A stretch of DNA of 18,694 nucleotides from the NCBI GenBank assembly GCA_937893485.1, contig CALBJL010000033.1, positions 1-18,694 on the forward strand, in the 5' to 3' direction. The stretch comes from an uncultured bacterium. GTDB taxonomy: Bacteria > Bacillota > Clostridia > Lachnospirales > Lachnospiraceae. Both the position numbers and the translations under genes were made by a program. The notes below the pieces were generated by a model. It ran no database searches and had not been told where the DNA came from. It was given only the letters and a program-made list of their open reading frames with translations. Below, piece after piece: positions 1 through 6,081 of the stretch (position 1 is its first letter; the number at the start of each line of letters is the position of its first letter).

Positions 1-1497
1 TATCTGGCGGAAAAACTGCCGGAGGGAGCCGTGGTCGGCTTTGACGGGCGCACCGTCAGCCACAGCTTTGCGGAGCGTCTGCACCGCGCGCTGGACGGAC
101 AGCAGATCCGCTATGAGGGCGGCGTGGATCTCGTAGACAGGATCTGGACGAACCGTCCGCCGATGTCAAAGCAGCTGGTATTTGAACTGCCGGTCTGCTA
201 TGCGGGCATGAGCCGGGAGGAAAAGCTGGCGCAGCTTCGCAGTGACCTCGCGGAGGCGGGAGCGGATGCGTGTCTGATCAGTGCGCTCGATGAGATTGCG
301 TGGCTGCTCAATCTGCGCGGTGCGGACATCGCTTATACGCCGGTGTTTCTCGCGTATCTGATCGTCGAGCCGACGCGCGCCGTGCTCTGTGTACACAGTG
401 AAATTCTCTCAGAGGAGCTTATTTCAAAGCTGGCTGCGGCAGGTGTCACACTCGCACCCTATGAATCGGTAGAGGCGCTGCTGGGCGGTCTGCCCGCAGA
501 GCGGACGCTGCTCATCGATGCGCAGAGGATCAGTGAACGGCTCATACAATGCATACCGGAAGGTGTTCGGTGCATACCCGCAATGAGTCCTGTGACACGC
601 AGAAAGGCGGTCAAAACCCCACAGGAGATGGAGCATGAACGTATGGCGCACATTCGGGACGGCGTAGCGGTGACGCGGTTTATCTACTGGCTCAAGCACA
701 ATGTGGCGGACAGGCAGATCACGGAGATCGGGGCTGCCGAGCAGCTGGAACGCTTCCGTAAGGAGCAGGAAAACTACTTGTACGAGAGCTTTGCACCGAT
801 CATCGCATACGGCGCGCACGGTGCGATCGTCCACTATGAGGCGACTGCGCAGACCGATGTCAAATTGGAGGCGCACGGACTGTGTCTGGCGGATACGGGC
901 GGACATTATCTGGATGGCACGACAGACATTACGCGCACGATCGCACTCGGCGCGTTGACGGACGAGGAGATCCGCGCCTTTACGAGCGTGCTGCGCGGAC
1001 ATATGAATCTGGCGGCGGCGCGTTTTCCGGAGGGTATCTGTGGTCAGAATCTCGACATTCTGGCACGTATGCCGCTGTGGGAGCAGGGACTGGACTTTAA
1101 CCATGGAACCGGACACGGTGTGGGTTATCTGCTCAGTGTGCACGAGGGGCCGCAGCGCATTCACTGGCGGCTGCGTTCCGGTCAGGAAGTGATTCCGTTT
1201 GAGGAAGGCATGATCGTTTCCGACGAGCCGGGACTGTATATCGAGGGGAAATTCGGCATCCGTCATGAGAACCTGCTGCTCTGCCGCAGGGATGAGGCGA
1301 ACGAATACGGACAGTTTCTGCGGTTTGAGCCGCTTACGATGGTGCCGTTTGACAGGGACGCGATTGATGTGACGATGCTCACACAGCCGGAACGGCAGAC
1401 ACTCAATGCGTACCATGCGCGCGTATATGAGACGTTGCAGACCTTTTTTGCGGGTGACGAGCTGAAATGGCTGGCGGAGGTGACTGCACCGCTATAG
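1..1497 (+). CDS. Xaa-Pro aminopeptidase, M24B family (5' end missing)
   Basis: Cytoplasmic metallopeptidase expected to remove an N-terminal residue that precedes proline. The reading frame is open from base 1, so the true start lies upstream; 498 residues are visible. Family members of the long XPNPEP type have about 590-600 residues, so roughly 100 N-terminal residues are missing. The visible part holds the end of the first creatinase-like N-terminal domain, a second such domain (about residues 60-200) and the C-terminal pita-bread catalytic domain (about 210-440). All five expected dinuclear metal ligands are visible: Asp305 and Asp309 (in LDGTTD), His372 (in GTGHGVG), Glu409 (in SDEPGLY) and Glu423 (in RHEN). 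A C-terminal extension of about 60 residues follows, as in the long form. I see no clear terminator after the stop. The peptidase assignment is firm; the exact substrate range is inferred from the family. Confidence 0.93.
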   Translation, partial: YLAEKLPEGAVVGFDGRTVSHSFAERLHRALDGQQIRYEGGVDLVDRIWTNRPPMSKQLVFELPVCYAGMSREEKLAQLRSDLAEAGADACLISALDEIAWLLNLRGADIAYTPVFLAYLIVEPTRAVLCVHSEILSEELISKLAAAGVTLAPYESVEALLGGLPAERTLLIDAQRISERLIQCIPEGVRCIPAMSPVTRRKAVKTPQEMEHERMAHIRDGVAVTRFIYWLKHNVADRQITEIGAAEQLERFRKEQENYLYESFAPIIAYGAHGAIVHYEATAQTDVKLEAHGLCLADTGGHYLDGTTDITRTIALGALTDEEIRAFTSVLRGHMNLAAARFPEGICGQNLDILARMPLWEQGLDFNHGTGHGVGYLLSVHEGPQRIHWRLRSGQEVIPFEEGMIVSDEPGLYIEGKFGIRHENLLLCRRDEANEYGQFLRFEPLTMVPFDRDAIDVTMLTQPERQTLNAYHARVYETLQTFFAGDELKWLAEVTAPL

Positions 1498-1510
1498 ATT
1501 TGCGGGCAAA

Positions 1511-1546
1511 AATTACCATTCGCGCCGTATAATTACCATTCACACC
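1511..1546. repeat. 16-bp direct repeat, two copies, 20-bp period
   Basis: Two copies of AATTACCATTC followed by (G/A)C(G/A)CC lie at 1511-1526 and 1531-1546, with 14 of 16 bases identical and the first 11 exact. The 20-bp period equals about two turns of B-DNA, so both copies face the same side. They sit between the peptidase stop and the promoter of the surface-protein gene. They could be a tandem operator or a leftover end of a mobile element; the sequence alone does not decide. Confidence 0.6.
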
Positions 1547-1571
1547 AAAATGCAGATATTTTGAAAAAACA

Positions 1572-1580
1572 TGTTATGAT
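1572..1580 (+). promoter_or_regulatory. Candidate extended -10 promoter for the CAP/SLH gene
   Basis: TGTTATGAT gives a TG-N-TATGAT extended -10 element 36 bases before the start codon. No good -35 box is present at the usual 17-bp spacing; TTGAAA at 1561-1566 is too close to serve. A second TATAAT at 1528-1533 lies inside the direct-repeat region and also lacks a -35 partner. The placement is plausible but weak. Confidence 0.4.
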
Positions 1581-1616
1581 ACAAGGGATAAAACATTCGG
1601 AAAGGAGTGGTAGGAA

Positions 1617-3389
1617 ATGACAAAAAATAAGGGGACGAAGTTGCTGCGGCGGTTTTTGTGTCTGCTGTTAGCGCTGGTGTTACTGCTTCCGGCAGTACCT
1701 GCCTACGCATCAGTAGACGATCAGCAGGAGATCGCTGCCGCACAGAAAGCAATTTCAGCGGCAATGAAGCAGTTTAAGGGAACCAATGAGACGACGGAGC
1801 AGGAGTTTCTGGCGGCTGCACAGGCAGCACTTCCGGCGGGCAGCAAGGTGACCGTGACATCGGCAGGGGATTTCAAGATTGATGTTCCGGCAAACGAGGA
1901 GCGGGATGGCAGCATGAGCTGTACTCTGATTCTCTCCTGCGGTTCGGAGCAGTTTCCGTTGCGGCAGGGAGCATCTGTTGCACAGATTGTGTCGGGAAAT
2001 ACGGCACAGCTTGAAGAAGACCGTCTCGCGATGAGTAAGGCGATGCACGCGATGACCTACACGAATAAGACGACGAAAGAGGAGATGTTGGAAGTCGCAC
2101 TCGCAGCCAGAAAGTATAACACGACCGTAAAGTGGACGAAGTTCACAAAGAACAATGCGACATTTGAGGCTGACGGCGAGATCACCGGATATCTGACGCT
2201 GACGTTAAACAACGAGACGAGCGAGCTGCGTCTGCATGATACGATTCCGATGCTCAAGCGCACGATGCCGACCAAAGCGATCTCGATCAACAAGGAGGAG
2301 TGGGATATCCTGCGTCTGACCAATATCGAGCGCTATAAAGATGGAAAAACTCTGCTGACGATGCCGAAGGAGCTGCAGAGAGCCTGTGATGTGCGTGCGA
2401 GGGAGAATATCAACAATACCCAGAAGGCACATATCAGACCCGACGGTACACTGTTCAGCACAGCGGTTCAAGGCACATTCCGCAGATTTGGTCTCGGTGA
2501 GAATCTGTACCATGAGGCAAAGATTGATGTCGTGGCAAAGCGTGCGGTCAACGCATGGATGAACAGCTCCGGACACCGCGCAAATATGCTCAGCAGTGCG
2601 TATAGCTATATGGGAGTCGGAGTCTGCGAGAATCAGTCCGTACAGATCTTCTCAAAGAAGAGCAATCCGATTACATCATGGACGACGAGCACCGGCAAAA
2701 AGACGTTTGAGGACGAGGAAGCAATGTGCAAGGCTTATCTGATCTGCAAGGATGCAAGCGGTCTGAAGTCGTATGTGCCGCTCGATCCGGAATGCATGAC
2801 GAAGGTCAAGGGCGGATATAAGATGAAGCTGAACAGCAAGCTGACGATCAAGGTGAAGATCAAACAGGAGCAGAAGAGTACATTCACGGATGTGCCTGCA
2901 AATGCAGCTTACGCAAAGCCTATCGCATGGGCAGTCGACAAACGGATCATGACCGGTATCAATCAGACCGAGTTTGCACCGGATCGCACCTGTACACGCG
3001 GTGAGGTATTCAACTATATGTATCTGGCAAACGGTTCGCCGGCGGCAGCAGGCAAGAACTGGTGGAGTGATGTCAAGGCGAGTGATTTCTATTACAAGGC
3101 AGTGCTTTGGGCAAAATCACAGGACATCATTGATTACGGCAGCTTCCACGGTGAGGATCTGTGTCCGCGCGGCTATGCATTGTACTATGTATGGAAGAGC
3201 GTCGGATCTCCGACCGTATCCGGCAAATCGACATTTACGGATGTGACAGACAGTGTCTTCTACTCAGATGCAGTGGCATGGGCACAGCAGAAGGGTATGT
3301 TCAAGGGCAATACAGACAACCAGTTCCATCCCGATTACGGCTGTACCAGAGCGGATATTGCAACCTATCTGTATTATGCATATAAATAG
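1617..3389 (+). CDS. Secreted CAP/SCP-domain protein with three SLH anchor repeats
   Basis: Predicted cell-surface protein of 590 residues. Residues 1-31 form a signal peptide: basic N-end, hydrophobic core, cleavage likely after AYA. Residues about 38-217 contain two related segments of about 85-90 residues, each with an alpha-helical start, a TNxTT turn and beta-rich sequence. The CAP (SCP/PR-1-like) domain spans about 228-345, with the conserved His in KAHIRPDG, the Glu in GENLY, and the GHRANML motif near residue 320. Three S-layer-homology repeats follow, starting near residues 421, 482 and 538. They should hold the protein on secondary cell-wall polymer. SLH1 and SLH3 keep the usual CTR motif; SLH2 has CPRGYA there and looks degenerate. 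The start is backed by AAAGGAG at about 1600-1606. The role of bacterial CAP domains is poorly known; I infer only a surface location. Confidence 0.9.
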   Translation: MTKNKGTKLLRRFLCLLLALVLLLPAVPAYASVDDQQEIAAAQKAISAAMKQFKGTNETTEQEFLAAAQAALPAGSKVTVTSAGDFKIDVPANEERDGSMSCTLILSCGSEQFPLRQGASVAQIVSGNTAQLEEDRLAMSKAMHAMTYTNKTTKEEMLEVALAARKYNTTVKWTKFTKNNATFEADGEITGYLTLTLNNETSELRLHDTIPMLKRTMPTKAISINKEEWDILRLTNIERYKDGKTLLTMPKELQRACDVRARENINNTQKAHIRPDGTLFSTAVQGTFRRFGLGENLYHEAKIDVVAKRAVNAWMNSSGHRANMLSSAYSYMGVGVCENQSVQIFSKKSNPITSWTTSTGKKTFEDEEAMCKAYLICKDASGLKSYVPLDPECMTKVKGGYKMKLNSKLTIKVKIKQEQKSTFTDVPANAAYAKPIAWAVDKRIMTGINQTEFAPDRTCTRGEVFNYMYLANGSPAAAGKNWWSDVKASDFYYKAVLWAKSQDIIDYGSFHGEDLCPRGYALYYVWKSVGSPTVSGKSTFTDVTDSVFYSDAVAWAQQKGMFKGNTDNQFHPDYGCTRADIATYLYYAYK

Positions 3390-3438
3390 ATTTGTTAAGC
3401 ACAGGCACTTAATATAATTAGAAAAATGCAAAAATCTC

Positions 3439-3467
3439 TTGCAGGTGTGCATAAGAAGTGCTAATAT
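3439..3467 (+). promoter_or_regulatory. Candidate sigma-A-type promoter for the T-box leader
   Basis: TTGCAG (3439-3444), a 17-bp spacer and TAATAT (3462-3467) would start transcription near 3474, just ahead of the leader hairpins. A perfect TATAAT at 3475-3480 is also present but has no recognisable -35 box. The rest of 3390-3480 is AT-rich, and I see no convincing terminator for the upstream gene in it. Confidence 0.4.
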
Positions 3468-3488
3468 TTGTAAATATAATATAAAAAT

Positions 3489-3509
3489 TGCTCAGAGCCA
3501 TTCTGAGCA
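3489..3509 (+). other. Leader hairpin upstream of the T-box
   Basis: An 8-bp perfect stem, TGCTCAGA (3489-3496) with TCTGAGCA (3502-3509), encloses the 5-nt loop GCCAT. No U-run follows, so it is not an intrinsic terminator. It would be the first structure of the leader transcript and may protect the 5' end or support T-box folding. Confidence 0.55.
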
Positions 3510-3514
3510 GCCGT

Positions 3515-3800
3515 AAATGCAGTGAAGGAGACTCACATCTGCAGACATCGACAGGAATACAGCGTCACCGACTGAGAGCGCTGTTTGAGAGAGCAGACGA
3601 TGGGAACACTCCGGAGCAGGCTGGTCGAAACAGTAGACAGACATGGAGACATGACAGTGCTTTATTAGGTCAGCACGTATGGGAGGCGCGTTAAGCCCAC
3701 AGAGCGGAATGTTTATGCATATGCATAGCTTTCAAAACGGGTGGTACCGCGGATCAGATAATTCGTCCCGGAATATAGAAATATATTCCGGGACTTTTTT
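3515..3800 (+). promoter_or_regulatory. T-box riboswitch with intrinsic terminator, controlling aspS-gatCAB
   Basis: The T-box sequence CGGGTGGTACCGCGG lies at 3738-3752 and matches the conserved antiterminator element. A strong terminator follows: a 12-bp perfect stem (3765-3776 with 3783-3794), a 6-nt loop and six T. Stem I features are visible upstream: an ACAGCG/CGCTGT hairpin (3559-3564 with 3579-3584), GAGAG at 3574-3578, and the 3' side GGGAACACTCCGGAGC at 3602-3617. Many T-boxes carry the specifier codon directly before ACTCC(T/G)GAGC; here that is AAC (3605-3607, Asn), overlapped one base earlier by GAA (3604-3606, Glu). Uncharged tRNA binding should favour the antiterminator and switch on the downstream genes. 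The T-box call is firm; the specifier reading comes from motif position and is less certain. A palindrome, TATGCATATGCATA (3714-3727), lies in the Stem III area. Confidence 0.93.
3765..3800 (+). terminator. T-box terminator
   Basis: GTCCCGGAATAT pairs with ATATTCCGGGAC across the loop AGAAAT, followed by six T. It is the alternative partner of the antiterminator formed with the T-box sequence at 3738-3752, and ends transcription when charged tRNA is plentiful. Confidence 0.93.
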
Positions 3801-3923
3801 ATAACATAGGAAATTGCTTCCTATGTTATAAAACGCTCCGCGAGGATCGCACTGCGGCGGAGATGAAATATGTCGCAGAAGCGACCCGCCGCAGGCGGAG
3901 AATCCTGCGAGCAGGATTTTTTT
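3797..3923. repeat. Chain of hairpins between the T-box and aspS, possible dispersed repeat element
   Basis: About 125 bp consist almost wholly of inverted repeats. First is a perfect 16-bp stem (3797-3812 with 3818-3833, 5-nt loop). Next come CTCCGC/GCGGAG (3836-3841 with 3857-3862), GTCGC/GCGAC (3872-3876 with 3881-3885), CCGCC/GGCGG (3886-3890 with 3894-3898), and a 7-bp stem ending in a T-run (3901-3923). The block is much more GC-rich than the T-box leader around it, apart from its first stem. Dense short stems like these are typical of REP- or MITE-like intergenic repeats, but dispersion cannot be tested from this window. Confidence 0.6.
3901..3923 (+). terminator. Second intrinsic terminator-like hairpin ahead of aspS
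   Basis: AATCCTG (3901-3907), loop CGAG and CAGGATT (3912-3918) form a 7-bp perfect stem whose last T run extends to 3923. It lies after the T-box terminator and 64 bases before the aspS start. If active it would lower read-through into the operon even when the T-box is on, unless it is only partly efficient or refolds with the neighbouring GC-rich stems. Confidence 0.6.
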
Positions 3924-3987
3924 CATGTTCACTGGAAAGACAAAATTCCGGCAGGCACACATGAGACAAAGAAAGGGGATCAGAAGC

Positions 3988-5724
3988 ATGTACAGAGACG
4001 TTACATTAAACCAGATCAGTGAGGCAGATATCGACAAACAGTTAAGCGTGGCAGGCTGGATCGAAAATATCCGTGACCATGGCGGCGTGTCATTTATTGA
4101 CCTTCGGGATATGTATGGCATCTTGCAGGTCGTCATCAGAGATGATACACTGTTAAAAGGACTCAGTCGTGAGGACTGCGTATCGATTCAGGGAATCATG
4201 GAAAAAAGAGATGAGGAAACGTACAATCCAAAGATCCCTTCCGGAACGATTGAATTAGAGGCGAAACAGATCACCGTGCTCGGCAAGGTGCGCAAGGCAC
4301 TGCCGTTTGAGATCATGACCTCCAAGGAGGTGCGCGAGGATGTGCGTTTACAGTATCGTTACCTCGATCTGCGCAACGCCAAGGTGCGCGATAACATGAT
4401 TTTCCGTTCACAGGTCATCGCATTCCTGCGCCAGAAAATGACGGAGATGGGATTTTTGGAGATCCAGACACCGATCCTGTGTGCATCTTCACCGGAGGGC
4501 GCCAGAGATTATATTGTGCCGAGCCGTAAGTTCAAAGGAAAATTCTATGCATTGCCGCAGGCGCCGCAGCAGTATAAGCAGCTTTTGATGGTATCGGGCT
4601 TTGACAAATATTTCCAGATCGCACCGTGCTTCCGCGATGAGGATGCGAGAGCCGACCGTTCACCCGGAGAGTTTTACCAGCTCGATTTTGAGATGAGCTT
4701 TGCAACGCAGGAGGATGTATTCCGTGTCGGCGAGGAAGTGCTGACCGCTGCATTTGAGAAATTTGCTCCCGTGGGATATGAGGTTACAAAAGCACCGTAT
4801 CCGATCATCAGCTACAGGCAGGCAATGTTAGAGTTCGGTTCTGACAAGCCGGATCTGAGAAACCCGCTGCGGATCATTGATCTGAGTGAGTTTTTCCAGA
4901 AGTGCAGCTTTAAACCGTTCCACGGCAAGACCGTCCGTGCGATCAAGGTACATGCCGAGATGTCCAAGGGCTTTCATGAGAAACTGTTAAAATTTGCGCA
5001 GGGCTTAGGCTGTGGCGGTCTGGGCTATCTGGAGGTGCAGGAGGACGGCAGCTACAAGGGACCGATCGATAAATTTATTCCGGATGACTGCAAGGAGGAG
5101 ATGCGCGCGCTCGCCGCACTCGAAATCGGCGATACAATCTTTTTCATTGCAGACCGCGAGGCAAAGGCAGCCGCTTATGCAGGTGCGATCCGCACGGAGC
5201 TCGGAGAAAAACTTGATTTAATCGAAAAGAACGCATACCGTTTCTGTTATGTGAACGATTTCCCGATGTTCGAGAAGGATCCTGAGACAAAGAAGATCGG
5301 ATTTACACACAACCCGTTTTCTATGCCGCAGGGAGGTTTGCAGGCATTGCAGGAGCAGAACCCGCTCGACATTCTCGCCTACCAGTATGACATCGTCTGC
5401 AACGGTATCGAGTTATCCTCAGGTGCAGTCAGAAACCATGACCTAGATATCATGGTCAAGGCATTCGAGATTGCAGGCTACGACGAGACCGTATTAAAAG
5501 AAAAATTCGGGGCACTTTACAACGCATTCCAGTATGGTGCACCGCCGCACGCAGGCATGGCGCCGGGTGTCGACCGAATGATTATGCTGCTGCGTAATGA
5601 GGAGAATATCCGTGAGATCATCCCGTTCCCGATGAACGGAAATGCACAGGATCTCATGTGCGGAGCACCGAACACCGTGACAGAGCAGCAGCTACGTGAG
5701 GTGCATATCAAGGTGCGTGACTGA
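3988..5724 (+). CDS. aspS: Aspartyl-tRNA synthetase, probably non-discriminating
   Basis: Class IIb synthetase of 578 residues, close to the usual 580-590, that joins Asp to tRNA. The N-terminal OB-fold anticodon domain covers about residues 1-105. The catalytic core includes motif 2 (FRDEDARADRSPGEFYQLDFE) and motif 3 (GMAPGVDRMIMLL near the C-end), with the bacterial GAD insertion domain between them. In the anticodon domain the sequence RDHGG places His at residue 31. As I recall, the Pseudomonas aeruginosa enzyme has His31 there and charges tRNA-Asn too, while E. coli has Leu. With gatCAB directly downstream, this suggests an enzyme that makes both Asp-tRNA-Asp and Asp-tRNA-Asn. The start at 3988 has AAAGGGGA at 3972-3979. 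An in-frame ATG at 3925 would add 21 residues unlike the family and sits against the hairpin chain, so I rejected it. Expression is controlled by the T-box leader. Confidence 0.96.
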   Translation: MYRDVTLNQISEADIDKQLSVAGWIENIRDHGGVSFIDLRDMYGILQVVIRDDTLLKGLSREDCVSIQGIMEKRDEETYNPKIPSGTIELEAKQITVLGKVRKALPFEIMTSKEVREDVRLQYRYLDLRNAKVRDNMIFRSQVIAFLRQKMTEMGFLEIQTPILCASSPEGARDYIVPSRKFKGKFYALPQAPQQYKQLLMVSGFDKYFQIAPCFRDEDARADRSPGEFYQLDFEMSFATQEDVFRVGEEVLTAAFEKFAPVGYEVTKAPYPIISYRQAMLEFGSDKPDLRNPLRIIDLSEFFQKCSFKPFHGKTVRAIKVHAEMSKGFHEKLLKFAQGLGCGGLGYLEVQEDGSYKGPIDKFIPDDCKEEMRALAALEIGDTIFFIADREAKAAAYAGAIRTELGEKLDLIEKNAYRFCYVNDFPMFEKDPETKKIGFTHNPFSMPQGGLQALQEQNPLDILAYQYDIVCNGIELSSGAVRNHDLDIMVKAFEIAGYDETVLKEKFGALYNAFQYGAPPHAGMAPGVDRMIMLLRNEENIREIIPFPMNGNAQDLMCGAPNTVTEQQLREVHIKVRD

Positions 5725-5752
5725 TCGTGCGCGAAATAAAAAGGAGATAAAT

Positions 5753-6046
5753 ATGGCAAATATCATTAGTGATGAGACGATCGAATATGTAGGTATTCTG
5801 GCGAAACTCGAGCTCTCCGACGAGGAGAAGGAGGCAGCCAAAAAGGATATGGGTGACATGCTCGACTATATCGACCAGTTGAACGAGCTGGACACCTCAC
5901 AGGTAGAGCCGATGTCCCATGTATTTCCGGTCAATAACGTATTCCGGGAGGATGTGGTGACGAATGGTGACGGTAGCGAGGATGCACTCGCCAATGCGCC
6001 GCTGAGCAGAGACGGCGGCTTTGAAGTACCGAAGACGATTGTATAA
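5753..6046 (+). CDS. gatC: Asp-tRNA(Asn)/Glu-tRNA(Gln) amidotransferase subunit C
   Basis: Small subunit (97 residues, usual size) that wraps around and stabilises the GatA-GatB interface. The sequence shows the typical pattern: an N-terminal ISDETIEYVGILAKLELSDEEK helix pair, the segment MLDYIDQLNELDTSQVEPMSHV, then a C-terminal tail ending in FEVPKTIV. The start at 5753 follows AAAAAGGAG at 5738-5746; an upstream in-frame start at 5696 would overlap aspS and has no family support. It lies 28 bp after aspS and 35 bp before gatA, so the four genes should form one transcript. Confidence 0.96.
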   Translation: MANIISDETIEYVGILAKLELSDEEKEAAKKDMGDMLDYIDQLNELDTSQVEPMSHVFPVNNVFREDVVTNGDGSEDALANAPLSRDGGFEVPKTIV

Positions 6047-6081
6047 ACGGATGAACTAAGGAAAATGAAAGGGGATAGACC

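Noticed and set aside
424..1416. Long 330-codon open frame on the minus strand
   Set aside because: It lies wholly inside the M24 peptidase, has no family-like motif or ribosome binding site, and is explained by codon bias of the sense gene.
3456..3464. AAGTGCTAA, like half of a CIRCE heat-shock operator
   Set aside because: The partner half is missing at the required 9-bp spacing.
3488..3694. Possible small 68-residue protein in the leader
   Set aside because: It coincides with the T-box stems, has no ribosome binding site, and the translation shows no protein-like pattern.
3925..3987. Upstream ATG extending aspS by 21 residues
   Set aside because: It sits next to a terminator stem, lacks a ribosome binding site, and the added residues do not match AspRS; 3988 has AAAGGGGA at good spacing.
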